Shown here piece after piece: positions 52,054 through 60,895 of a DNA stretch of 64,000 nucleotides; within the stretch, counting starts at the first letter, position 1; each line of letters starts with the position of its first letter. The translations under genes and the position numbers were made by a program. This DNA is from Streptomyces caeruleatus. GTDB taxonomy: Bacteria > Actinomycetota > Actinomycetes > Streptomycetales > Streptomycetaceae. The stretch spans positions 248,001 through 312,000 of the forward strand of contig NZ_KQ948928.1 in NCBI RefSeq assembly GCF_001514235.1. Reading direction: 5' to 3'. Under the pieces are notes generated by a model. That model did no database searches and was not told the DNA's origin. It saw nothing but the letters and a program-made list of their open reading frames with translations.

Positions 52054-54062
52054 ATGCGGCGCCCATGTGCGTCGGCCACACCTGACTTGCGGAAGAAGTA
52101 GCTGTTGACCTGATCGCGCCACTCGCGGGCACTGCGGAGCTGCTCCTCGAACCGCTCCGTCACCCGCGCATGGCGCGCCGGGTCCACGAGATCCACCAGC
52201 GAGGCCCACACCCCCAGCGCCGCCTCCACCTCCTCCACGCCCTCGAAGTGCGTGTCGTAGATGTGCTGGATCACCGTCTTGCCGCTGTGCAGCATGTGCT
52301 CGTACGACATGTGGTGGAAGAACAGCAGCAGCTCGTCGGGGCAGGTCTCCGGCGACTCGTACACCTCGGCCCACGGCTTGGCGTACTGCCCCGCGAACCC
52401 GGTTCCCGTCGCCACGCTCCGGTCGACGCCGATGCCGTCGCGGTCGGCGAAGTGGTAGGTGCCCCAAGGGCTGTACTCGTAGCCGTCCACGCTCGGCCCG
52501 TAGTGGTGGCCGGGCTGCACCATCCAGCCGACCCCGAGCGGCGCCGTGTACTTCTCGTACGTCCGCCAGGAGTGGGACAGCACCGCGTAGACGCCGGCCT
52601 CCAGCCGCGCGCTCTCCTCGGATCTCGTGGGTGTGTAGGTCAGCCTGATCCACTCGTCCAGGAGCCCGTAGGGATTCGCGTCCGGCTGCCAGGCCAGCCG
52701 CCCGAAGGTGTAGAGGTTCGCCTGGGCCAGCGGATGCCCGGTCCAGAACGGGTCGTCACCGACGTTCGACACGGCGACGAGCCCCCCGCGCGCCAACTCC
52801 CCGACCGTGGACTCCCCGTCCGCCCGGAACCGCAGCGCCTCGCTCCACATCGGCCCCAGCCAGCACACATGCCGCTGCTGCCCGGTGTACTCCTGCGTGG
52901 CCTGCACCTCCACCGCCAGCCGGGTACCCGGCATCGCGCCGATCAGCGGCGAGATGGGCTCCCGCACCTGGAAGTCCATCGGCCCGTGCTTCACCTGGAG
53001 CACGGCATTGGGGGCGAACTGCCCGTCCAGCGGAACGAAATGGTCGTACGCGGCACGCGCCCGGTCCGTCGTCCGGTCCCGCCAGTCCTGGCGGTGGTCG
53101 TAGACGAAGGCCCGCCAGTGCACCGTGCCGCCGGGCCCCGCGGCGGAGCCGCTATCGGATGCAGTCAGCGCTGCCGCCAGCATGTTCGCGCCGTCCGCGT
53201 GACTGCGGCCGTACGCGAACGGCCCCGGCTGGCCCTCGGAGTCGGCCTTGACCACGTACCCGCCGAAGTCGGGAATCGCCTCGTACACCCGCGAGGTCGT
53301 CTGCGCCCACCAGTCGCGCACGCCCTCGTCCAGCGGATCGGCCGTCGGCAGCCCGCCCAGCACCATGGGCGCCGCGAAGGTCACCGACAAGTGGACGCGG
53401 ATGCCGTACGGCCGCAACGCGTCGGCGATGGCGGCGACTTCGCCGATCCGGTCGGTGAGCAGACGGGCCTCGACCGCGTGCACGTTGACGTTGTTCACGG
53501 CCACGGCGTTGATCCCGCAGGCCGCGAGCAGCCTGCCGTAGGCCCGCACCCGGCCCAGCAGCTCGCCGCGCGCCCGGCCGTCCGCCCAGAACAGCGAGCC
53601 GCCGGCGTATCCGCGCTCCACCTGGCCCATCACCGGGTGCACGGCCACGTTGTCCCAGTGGTCCAGCATCCGCAGCGCGACGGCGGGACGGTGGGCCTGC
53701 TTCTGCCGGTCCTGGGTGAACGCGCGCTCACCGAGCCGCACGACGTGGAACAGCCCGTACAGCAGCCCCGTCTGACCGAACGCGGTGACGTGTGTGACGC
53801 CGTTCTCGCGCCGGCAGGTGAACCCCTCGGAGCCGAGGCCCTCGGGGCCGGTCAGTTCGAGCACCAGGTCGTACGCCGTGCCGTCCGCGCCCGCGTCCGC
53901 GCCCGCGTCACGCACCACCCGCCCCCCGAACCGCCGGCAGGCCTCCGCCACCTCCCCGTGCACCGTGTCCACCAACGGACCCGCGCCACGGATCAGCGTC
54001 CGCCGGGTGCCGATCGGCCGGAACGCCCCGTCCGGCAGCCAGGCCGGATCGACACCCTGCAT
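52047..54062 (-). CDS. GH67 alpha-glucuronidase
   Basis: A 671-residue GH67 enzyme that removes (4-O-methyl-)glucuronic acid from the end of aldouronates from glucuronoxylan. Visible are DHWDNVAVHPVMGQVERGYAG, the central barrel VKADSEGQPGP with catalytic-site residues, and the C-terminal LLFFHHMSYEHMLHSG. No signal peptide, so cytoplasmic, as expected after uptake of aldouronates by the neighbouring importer. It starts 19 bp after the GH92 stop and probably shares its transcript. Confidence 0.93.
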   Translation of the reverse strand: MQGVDPAWLPDGAFRPIGTRRTLIRGAGPLVDTVHGEVAEACRRFGGRVVRDAGADAGADGTAYDLVLELTGPEGLGSEGFTCRRENGVTHVTAFGQTGLLYGLFHVVRLGERAFTQDRQKQAHRPAVALRMLDHWDNVAVHPVMGQVERGYAGGSLFWADGRARGELLGRVRAYGRLLAACGINAVAVNNVNVHAVEARLLTDRIGEVAAIADALRPYGIRVHLSVTFAAPMVLGGLPTADPLDEGVRDWWAQTTSRVYEAIPDFGGYVVKADSEGQPGPFAYGRSHADGANMLAAALTASDSGSAAGPGGTVHWRAFVYDHRQDWRDRTTDRARAAYDHFVPLDGQFAPNAVLQVKHGPMDFQVREPISPLIGAMPGTRLAVEVQATQEYTGQQRHVCWLGPMWSEALRFRADGESTVGELARGGLVAVSNVGDDPFWTGHPLAQANLYTFGRLAWQPDANPYGLLDEWIRLTYTPTRSEESARLEAGVYAVLSHSWRTYEKYTAPLGVGWMVQPGHHYGPSVDGYEYSPWGTYHFADRDGIGVDRSVATGTGFAGQYAKPWAEVYESPETCPDELLLFFHHMSYEHMLHSGKTVIQHIYDTHFEGVEEVEAALGVWASLVDLVDPARHARVTERFEEQLRSAREWRDQVNSYFFRKSGVADAHGRRIY

Positions 54063-54081
54063 GAGACCCCAACTCCCTTTG

Positions 54082-57000
54082 TCAGCCGAGCAGTTCGACC
54101 TCTGCCAGCACCGCCTCGCCGTCGAGCACCAGGCGATACTTCCCGTACGTACCCGGTGACCCCACGGAGAACGCCCGTGTCTGCCGGTCCCAGGTGAAGG
54201 ATGCCCCGGAGCGCCGGTCGAGGGTCCGCCACGTCGCCCCGTCGTCCTTCGCCCCCTGGAGGGTCCAGCCGGTCGGCGCCTTCGTCCGGTCCGACGGCGA
54301 CGTCAGGGTGTACTGCACGGCCTTGGCACCGCCCTCGGACAACGGCAGCTCCACCGACGTGACGCTCGCCTCCGTCCCCGAGGTGTTGTCGAACAGTGCC
54401 CCGTCACCCTTCAGCACGTCCGCGCGGGGCGTCGGCACCTCGTCGTCCTTGGTGATGGAGACCGGCGCCGCGTTCTTGCCGGTGCCCCAGGACGAGGGGT
54501 TCGGCCCCATGTCGAACTCCAGGACCCCGCCCTTCGCGATCAGCGAGTGGGGGAGCGCAGTCGACCTCCAGGGAACGCCGTTGACCCTCAGGCCCTGGAC
54601 GTACACGTTGCGGGCGCTGTTCCCGGGCGCCTTCACGACCAGCTTCCGGCCGTTCTCCAGCTGGACCGTCGCCTTGGTGAACAGGGGCGACCCGATGGCG
54701 TACTCGCCGCTGCCCATCACCAGCGGGTAGAAGCCCAGCGCGGAGAACAGGTACCAGGCCGACTGCTCGCCGTTGTCCTCGTCACCGTGGTAGCCCTGCC
54801 CGATCTCGCTGCCGACGTACAGCCGCGACAGCACCTCACGGACGTTCTTCTGCGTCTTCCAGGGCTGACCCGCCGCGTTGTACATGTAGTTCGCGTGATG
54901 GGCGACCTGGTTGGAGTGGCCGTACATGCCCATCCGGACGTCCCGCGCCTCCGTCATCTCATGGATGACGCCGCCGTAGGAGCCGACGAAGTCGGGCGAG
55001 GCCGTCTCCGGGGTGGCGAAGTACTCGTCGAGCTTGTCGGCGAGGCCGCCGCGGCCGCCGTAGAGGTTGGCGAGGCCCCGGCTGTCCTGCGGGGCGGTGA
55101 AGGCGTAGCCCCAGCCGTTGGTCTCCGTGTAGTCGTAGCCCCACACACGCGGGTCGTACTTCGAGGACTCGACGCGCCAGTCGCCCTTCGCGTCCCGGCC
55201 CTGGAAGAAGCCGGCCTCGGAGTCGAACAGGTTGACGTAGTCCCGGGCGCGGTTGAGGAAGTAAGCGGACTCCTCCTTGTACCGCCTGTCGCCGGTCTTC
55301 TTGTACAGGGCCTGGCCCATCCGCGCGATGCCGTAGTCGTTGAGGTAGCCCTCCAGCGCCCACGACAGGCCCTCGTGCGTCTCGGTGCTCGTGTAGCCGA
55401 GGAAGGGCGAGGTCTCCATGCCCTTGCGGCCCACACCGGACGACGGGGGCACCACGGTCGCGTTCTTCACGGCCGCGTCGTACGCCGACCTCGCGTCGAA
55501 GTCGACGCCCTTGACGTAGGCGTCCGCGAAGGCGACGTCCGAGGAGGTGCCGGTCATCAGGTCGGCGTAGCCGGGGGAGGACCAGCGGGAGGTCCAGCCG
55601 CCGTCCTTGTACTGCTGCACGAAGCCGTCGACCATCTCGCCCGCCTGGCTCGGCGTGAGCAGCGAGTACGCCGGCCAGGTGGTCCGGTAGGTGTCCCAGA
55701 AGCCGTTGTTGACGTACACCTTGCCGTCCACGATCTTCGCGCCGGTGTGCGTCGGCGTGTCCGGACCCGGCATCGGCGAGAACGGGGACGCGTACCGGTC
55801 CTTCCCGTCGACCTTCTCGAAGCCCGAGTTCGGGTACAGGTACAGCCGGTACAGGCTGGAGTACAGCGTCGTCAGCTGGTCCGGCGTCGCGCCCTCCACC
55901 TCGACCTTGCCGAGCAGCCGGTCCCACTGGCGCTGGGCGCGCGCCTTCACCGTCTCGAAGGAGGCGCCGTCGACCTCCTGACGCAGGTTGTCCTTCGCCT
56001 GGTCGACGCTGATGAGGGAGGTGGCGAGGCGGAGCGTGACCGTACGGTCGTCACCTGCGTCGAAACGCAGGTGGCCCTTCACCCCGCCGGCGGAACCGTC
56101 GGTCACCGGCTTGTCGAACTCGCCGTACACGAACAGCCGGGTCGCACCCGTCGACAGCCCGGACTTCACGTCCGAGTAGCCCGTGAACGTCCCGCTGTCC
56201 TTGTCGAGCGTGAGCCCCGCCTGGTCCGTCACGTTGTCGAAGAGCACGCTCGCGTCGTCACCCGGGTAGGTGAAGCGCAGCACCGCCGCGTGGTCGGTCG
56301 GCGCCATCTCCGCCTTGAGCCCGTTCTCGAACCGCACGCCGTAGTAGTACGGCCGCGCGGTCTCGTTCTCGTGCCGGAAGGCCAGCTCACGCGCCTCACG
56401 CCCGCTGTCCGGGGTGCCGGCGGCGGCCGACGGCATCACCTGGAAGGTCTGCCGGTCACCCATCCAGGGGCTCGGCTCATGGCTGGCGCTGAACGCCTGG
56501 ATCGTCGGCAGGTTGTCGGCGTTGTTGGCCCGGGCGTAGTCGTACAGCCAGCTCAGCGAGCCCGCGTTCGTCACCGGCGTCCAGAAGTTGAAGCCGTGCG
56601 GCACGGCGGTCGCCGGGAAGTTGTTGCCGCGTGAGAAGCCGCCGCTGGAGAGGGTGCCACGGGTGGTGAGCGCGTAGTCGGACGGGTGCGCCTTCGGCTT
56701 CTCCGGCGCTACGGCCTTCAGCGCGATGTCGTCCAGCCAGCCCCGGAACTTCGCCGGGCCCGTGGGGGAGTCGTAGGCCACCAGGATCCGGTCGACGGTC
56801 TTGCCGGCCGCGACCGACCCGATGCGCGAGGCCACGTTGTTCCACTGGTTGACGTACAGGACCTTCGCCGCGCCCTGCCCGCGCGGCGACAGGGCGAAGC
56901 CGTGCTGGTCGGTGGCGCCGAGGTCGCTCAGATGGGTGCCGTCGGTGAAGGCGAGGTCGACGGAGACGTTCGTGGCGTCGTAGTCGCGGTCGCCGTCCGC

Positions 57001-57891
57001 CATCGCCGGGAAGATCCGGTAGGACAGGCGGGTTTCGCGGCCGACGGCCACGTTCACGTCGTAGACCTTGTTGTACGAGTACGCCTTCCCGTCCGCCGTA
57101 TGCCGGCCGGCGTAGCGCAGCGCCCGCTTGCCGGTGAAGCCGGCGCCCGCCTTGGCGGTCGGCGAGCCGCTCGGGCCGCGGTCGACGAGGGAGAGCATGT
57201 CCTGCGGGACCGGGCCGTCGCCGCCGCCCGTGGAGAACTGGACGTCGGCGAGCTGGAGGATGCCGTCGGCGCCGTTGTTCCCGCCGACCTCCAGCCGGAA
57301 GTGCTGGTACTCGGCCGGCTCCGTGAGGTCGTACGTCTTCGTCTGGAACCGTTCGGCGAACGTCTCACCCGAGCGGGTGTCGAGGGTCTTCCAGTCCTTG
57401 CCGTCCGCGGAGCCCTTCAGGGTCCAGTCGCGCGGGTCCCGTTCGGCGTAGTCGTTGGCCGAGGTGAGGGCGTATTTCGCTATTCCCGCCGGTTTATCCA
57501 GGTCGAACTCGACCCACCCGGTGGGCTCGAAGACCAGCCATTTGCTGCTCGGCTCACCGTCGGTGAGATTCTCCTTCACCTCTCCGCCGCCGGTGTTCTC
57601 GCCGCTCGCCCGTACGTCCGTGACATGGTCGGTCACATTGCCCGGAATGCCGCTGCTGTAGCCGCCGTCGACGCCGGAGGCGCGCTTGGTGCCGTCCGGT
57701 GCGGTGTCGACGGTGTTGAGCCAGTCGGGTGCGGGATCGTCCGCCTCGAAGGAGGAGGTGAAACTCCGGTCGGCCGCCGCGGGAGCGGCGGGCAGGGCGA
57801 CCGCCGCGCCCTGTGAGCCCACGGTCAAAGCGAAGGCGGCCGCCGACACGACCGCCGGTCCACCCCATCTGTGCCGAGCTCTCTGCTGCAT
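54082..57891 (-). CDS. Secreted GH92 alpha-mannosidase with discoidin-type domain
   Basis: A 1269-residue secreted enzyme. A signal peptide (to about residue 40) is followed by a discoidin/F5-8-type region (about 70-210, FDLDKPAGIAKYALTSANDY), a second beta domain, and the GH92 catalytic region with HEPSPWMGDRQTFQVMP, YRTTWPAYSLLTP and SQAGEMVDGF. The C-terminus carries another short F5/8-like segment. GH92 enzymes are calcium-dependent exo-alpha-mannosidases. ATG 57891 follows GGGAGGG. A LacI-type palindrome is 26 bp upstream. Confidence 0.9.
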   Translation of the reverse strand: MQQRARHRWGGPAVVSAAAFALTVGSQGAAVALPAAPAAADRSFTSSFEADDPAPDWLNTVDTAPDGTKRASGVDGGYSSGIPGNVTDHVTDVRASGENTGGGEVKENLTDGEPSSKWLVFEPTGWVEFDLDKPAGIAKYALTSANDYAERDPRDWTLKGSADGKDWKTLDTRSGETFAERFQTKTYDLTEPAEYQHFRLEVGGNNGADGILQLADVQFSTGGGDGPVPQDMLSLVDRGPSGSPTAKAGAGFTGKRALRYAGRHTADGKAYSYNKVYDVNVAVGRETRLSYRIFPAMADGDRDYDATNVSVDLAFTDGTHLSDLGATDQHGFALSPRGQGAAKVLYVNQWNNVASRIGSVAAGKTVDRILVAYDSPTGPAKFRGWLDDIALKAVAPEKPKAHPSDYALTTRGTLSSGGFSRGNNFPATAVPHGFNFWTPVTNAGSLSWLYDYARANNADNLPTIQAFSASHEPSPWMGDRQTFQVMPSAAAGTPDSGREARELAFRHENETARPYYYGVRFENGLKAEMAPTDHAAVLRFTYPGDDASVLFDNVTDQAGLTLDKDSGTFTGYSDVKSGLSTGATRLFVYGEFDKPVTDGSAGGVKGHLRFDAGDDRTVTLRLATSLISVDQAKDNLRQEVDGASFETVKARAQRQWDRLLGKVEVEGATPDQLTTLYSSLYRLYLYPNSGFEKVDGKDRYASPFSPMPGPDTPTHTGAKIVDGKVYVNNGFWDTYRTTWPAYSLLTPSQAGEMVDGFVQQYKDGGWTSRWSSPGYADLMTGTSSDVAFADAYVKGVDFDARSAYDAAVKNATVVPPSSGVGRKGMETSPFLGYTSTETHEGLSWALEGYLNDYGIARMGQALYKKTGDRRYKEESAYFLNRARDYVNLFDSEAGFFQGRDAKGDWRVESSKYDPRVWGYDYTETNGWGYAFTAPQDSRGLANLYGGRGGLADKLDEYFATPETASPDFVGSYGGVIHEMTEARDVRMGMYGHSNQVAHHANYMYNAAGQPWKTQKNVREVLSRLYVGSEIGQGYHGDEDNGEQSAWYLFSALGFYPLVMGSGEYAIGSPLFTKATVQLENGRKLVVKAPGNSARNVYVQGLRVNGVPWRSTALPHSLIAKGGVLEFDMGPNPSSWGTGKNAAPVSITKDDEVPTPRADVLKGDGALFDNTSGTEASVTSVELPLSEGGAKAVQYTLTSPSDRTKAPTGWTLQGAKDDGATWRTLDRRSGASFTWDRQTRAFSVGSPGTYGKYRLVLDGEAVLAEVELLG

Positions 57892-57916
57892 AAGCGGGTA
57901 CCCTCCCTGCGCACGG

Positions 57917-57928
57917 GACAACGTTGTC
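57917..57928. promoter_or_regulatory. LacI-type operator before the GH92 gene
   Basis: GACAACGTTGTC, a perfect palindrome with LacI-family symmetry, is centred 32 bp upstream of the GH92 ATG. A matching copy is at 44510. No LacI regulator gene is in the window. The rest of the 364-bp divergent gap has the ngcE leader. Confidence 0.7.
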
Positions 57929-58118
57929 AACATCGCTGCGCAAGGAACAGTTGTGGCTCAAGTGCTCTGTCGTGTCAAGGGTGTTGGATGTGCCATTCGA
58001 GGGCAATGACAGGGATTTTTCCGCCAAGGAACACACAGGCCGCTCATATTTCCGGCAGGTCTCAACTCGGAAAAGACCACCGGGGAACCTTGCATTCGAT
58101 CTTGCTCCGTTGGCGGGA

Positions 58119-58134
58119 AGTGGACTATACCTGT
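58119..58134. promoter_or_regulatory. dre-like (GntR/DasR-type) site before ngcE
   Basis: AGTGGACTATACCTGT matches the DasR consensus ACTGGTCTAGACCACT at 11 of 16 positions and keeps the GG-x-CTA-x-ACC core. It lies 122-137 bp upstream of the ngcE start. DasR controls GlcNAc-related genes, which fits. Confidence 0.5.
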
Positions 58135-58255
58135 CGGCGATTCACACGATTCGCACTTCCTGCACGACCCAGCCTGCACGACCAGCTCGACCCGACCGCG
58201 GTGCCGGGAGGATCCGGTTCACCGCCTGAGTCCTGGAGAAGGCGAGGACTTGAGC

Positions 58256-59722
58256 ATGGGATCCACTTCCGCCGAGAACCCTGAGAACAACGGCTCCGCA
58301 GGTGTGGGGCGCCGCGATCTGATCAGGCGGTCCGCCGCGCTCGGTCTGATCTCCGTTCCGACCATGGCCTTCCTGTCGGCGTGTGCCACCGGAGGTGGCG
58401 GCGGCAGCGACGAGGAGAGCAAGGCGCCCGGTGGCGCCAAGTCCGCCACCAACCCGCTCGGGGTCAAGGAGGGCACCGCGCTGGAGGCGTTCATCTTCAA
58501 GGGCGGTCTGGGCGACCAGTACGCCAAGGACGCCGAGGCCGATTACAAGGCCAAGTACAAGGCCGACGTCAAGCACACCGGCACCCAGCAGGTCGGCCCG
58601 AAGCTCACCCCGCGCTTCGCCGGCGGCAACCCCCCGGACGTCATCGACAACTCCGGCGCCGACCACCTCGACATGAACAAGCTGTCCACCCAGGGCCAGC
58701 TCCAGGACCTCAAGGCGCTGCTGGACGCGCCCTCGCTGGACGACGCGAGCAAGAAGATCTCGGACGTCATCCACCCGAGCACCATCGACAAGGGCAAGCA
58801 CGGCGACACCTTCGACGTGCTCTACTACGCCTTCACCATCTACGGCACCTGGTACTCGCAGAAGGCCCTCGACGACAACGGCTGGGAATACCCCAAGTCC
58901 CTCGACGACATGGTCAAGCTCTGCGGCGAGATCAAGAAGAAGGGCATCGCGCCCTGGACGTACGCCGGAAAGTATCCGTACTACGTCCACTTCAACCTGT
59001 TCGCCCAGATCGCCAAGATCGGCGGCATGGACGGCTGGATCGCCATCGACAACCTGGAGCCGAACGCCTGGACCAGCAACGACGCCGTCAAGCAGGTCGT
59101 CGAGCACTACGAGGAGCTGGCCGCGAAGAAGTACTTCCTCGCGGGCAGCCAGGGCCTGACGCACATTCAGTCGCAGACCGCCTGGAACAAGGGCAAGGCC
59201 GTCTTCATCCCCAACGGCTCCTGGGTGGAGAACGAGGCCGCCCCGACCACGCCCAAGGACTTCCAGATGTCCGTCGGCGCCCTCTTCGACGGCTCCAGCG
59301 GCGACAAGCTGCCGCACGGCACCCTGCGTGCCGAGCCCAGCGAGCCGTACATCGTGTCCGCCAAGGGCAAGAACCCGGCCGGCGGCATGGAGCTGCTGCG
59401 CATCATGCTCTCCAAGAAGCACGCGCAGAACTTCGCCACCAAGGTCAAGTCGCTCACCTGTGTGGTCGACGCCACCGAGGGCATGACTCTCTCGCCGGGT
59501 CTGGCGTCGGCGAGCAAGGCGTTCAAGGACGCCGGCGACAACGTCATCAGCCTCCAGCTCCAGGAGTGGTACCCGTCGCTGACGGACGAGAAGATCGGCG
59601 GTCTCACGGGACAGCTGCTCGCCGGTGAGATGAAGGCCGCCGAGTGGATCAAGAGGACGCAGGAGTACTGCGACGCCGTGCGGAAGGACGACTCCGTCAA
59701 GAAGTTCCAGCGCGAGAAGTAA
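58256..59722 (+). CDS. ngcE: N-acetylglucosamine/diacetylchitobiose-binding lipoprotein
   Basis: A 488-residue binding protein. The signal has VGRRDLIRRSAALG and lipobox LSAC (Cys43), so a lipoprotein and probable Tat substrate. The type 1 sugar-binding fold and its place ahead of two permeases and a ROK regulator match NgcE (SCO6005). I choose ATG 58256 (GAGG spacing); TTG 58250 is possible. It delivers GlcNAc and chitobiose to the NgcFG permease. Confidence 0.88.
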   Translation: MGSTSAENPENNGSAGVGRRDLIRRSAALGLISVPTMAFLSACATGGGGGSDEESKAPGGAKSATNPLGVKEGTALEAFIFKGGLGDQYAKDAEADYKAKYKADVKHTGTQQVGPKLTPRFAGGNPPDVIDNSGADHLDMNKLSTQGQLQDLKALLDAPSLDDASKKISDVIHPSTIDKGKHGDTFDVLYYAFTIYGTWYSQKALDDNGWEYPKSLDDMVKLCGEIKKKGIAPWTYAGKYPYYVHFNLFAQIAKIGGMDGWIAIDNLEPNAWTSNDAVKQVVEHYEELAAKKYFLAGSQGLTHIQSQTAWNKGKAVFIPNGSWVENEAAPTTPKDFQMSVGALFDGSSGDKLPHGTLRAEPSEPYIVSAKGKNPAGGMELLRIMLSKKHAQNFATKVKSLTCVVDATEGMTLSPGLASASKAFKDAGDNVISLQLQEWYPSLTDEKIGGLTGQLLAGEMKAAEWIKRTQEYCDAVRKDDSVKKFQREK

Positions 59723-59771
59723 GAGTCCGGTCCGGCACAACGGCACTCAACGGGAAGGGCCGGGAAGCACC

Positions 59772-60695
59772 ATGCAACACGGCAAATACCGATTCATCGT
59801 GGGCTTCCTGGCCCTGCCCGTCATCGTCTACGCGATCTTCGTGATCTCGCCGTTCGTCCAGGCGTTCCAGATCTCGATGACCGACTGGTCGGGGCTTGTC
59901 GGCACGGCGAAGTTCGTCGGATTCGAGAACTTCGAAAAGCTCTGGAACAACGAGGACTTCTGGAACGCGCTGCGGCACAACGTCTACATGCTGATCGCGG
60001 TGCCGTTCGTGACGCTGGGACTCGGCCTGTTCTTCGCCTTCATGCTCAATGTCGGCGGAAAGCGACGTAAGAACGAAGTCATCACCGGTGTCGCGGGTTC
60101 GAAGTTCTACCGGTTCGTCTTCTTCTTCCCGCAGGTCATCTCCATCACCATCATCGCCGTCATCTGGTTCAACATCTACAACCCGGACCCGCAGGACGGC
60201 ATGCTCAACTCCCTGCTGGGCGCGGTCGGTCTGGACGGCTGGCAGAACGCCTGGCTGGGCGAGAAGAGCCTCGCCCTGCTGTGCATCATGGCGGTGATGA
60301 TCTGGTCCCACGTCGGCTTCTACGTCGTGCTGTTCTCGGCGGCGATGGCGTCCATCCCGCGGGACATCTACGAGGCGGCGCTGCTGGACGGCGCGGGCCG
60401 CTTCCCCACCTTCTTCCGGATCACCCTGCCGCTGCTGTGGGACACCGTGCAGACCGGCTGGGTGTACATGGGCATCATCGCCCTGGACGGCTTCGCCCTG
60501 GTGCAGATCATGTCGGTCAACATGGGCGGCCCCGACGGCGCCACGGACGTCATGCCGCTGCGGCTGTATCTGACGGCGTTCCGCGACAGCCAGTTCGGCT
60601 ACGCGTCCGCGATGGGCGTCGCGATGCTCATCGTCACCATGACGTTCGCAGTGCTCACCCTGCGCTTCGCGCGGCGTGAGCGGATCGAGTTCTAG
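59772..60695 (+). CDS. ngcF: N-acetylglucosamine ABC transporter permease
   Basis: A 307-residue permease with six helices and the EAA loop DIYEAALLDGAGRFPTFFRITLPLL. GGGAAGG precedes the ATG. Its stop codon TAG is part of the CTAG target site of the MITE that follows at once. Confidence 0.9.
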   Translation: MQHGKYRFIVGFLALPVIVYAIFVISPFVQAFQISMTDWSGLVGTAKFVGFENFEKLWNNEDFWNALRHNVYMLIAVPFVTLGLGLFFAFMLNVGGKRRKNEVITGVAGSKFYRFVFFFPQVISITIIAVIWFNIYNPDPQDGMLNSLLGAVGLDGWQNAWLGEKSLALLCIMAVMIWSHVGFYVVLFSAAMASIPRDIYEAALLDGAGRFPTFFRITLPLLWDTVQTGWVYMGIIALDGFALVQIMSVNMGGPDGATDVMPLRLYLTAFRDSQFGYASAMGVAMLIVTMTFAVLTLRFARRERIEF

Positions 60696-60878
60696 GGCCT
60701 GTCCGGCGGGTCAGGCTGGAGGAAAGATGCGGAACCTCATGAACGCAGGTGAGCGGGGTCTGGTGCGTGCAGCTGCAAGGCGGAGGAGGGCGGCGACGCG
60801 GAGCGTCGGCAACCGACGACAACGCGGCAGATGTGCGTGCCAGACCCCGCGTCTCCAGCATGACCCGCTGGACAGGTC
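60696..60878. mobile_element. 183-bp MITE between ngcF and ngcG
   Basis: The ends are a 26-bp inverted repeat (60696-60721 with 60853-60878, 23 of 26 matching; end sequence GGCCTGTCCGGCGGGTCAGG). A second inner inverted repeat pairs 60753-60776 with 60827-60850 (19 of 24). CTAG occurs on both sides (60692-60695, 60879-60882), as a 4-bp target duplication. There is no coding capacity. The left CTAG holds the ngcF stop. Confidence 0.85.
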
Positions 60879-60895
60879 CTAGGGGGTACGGGGCG

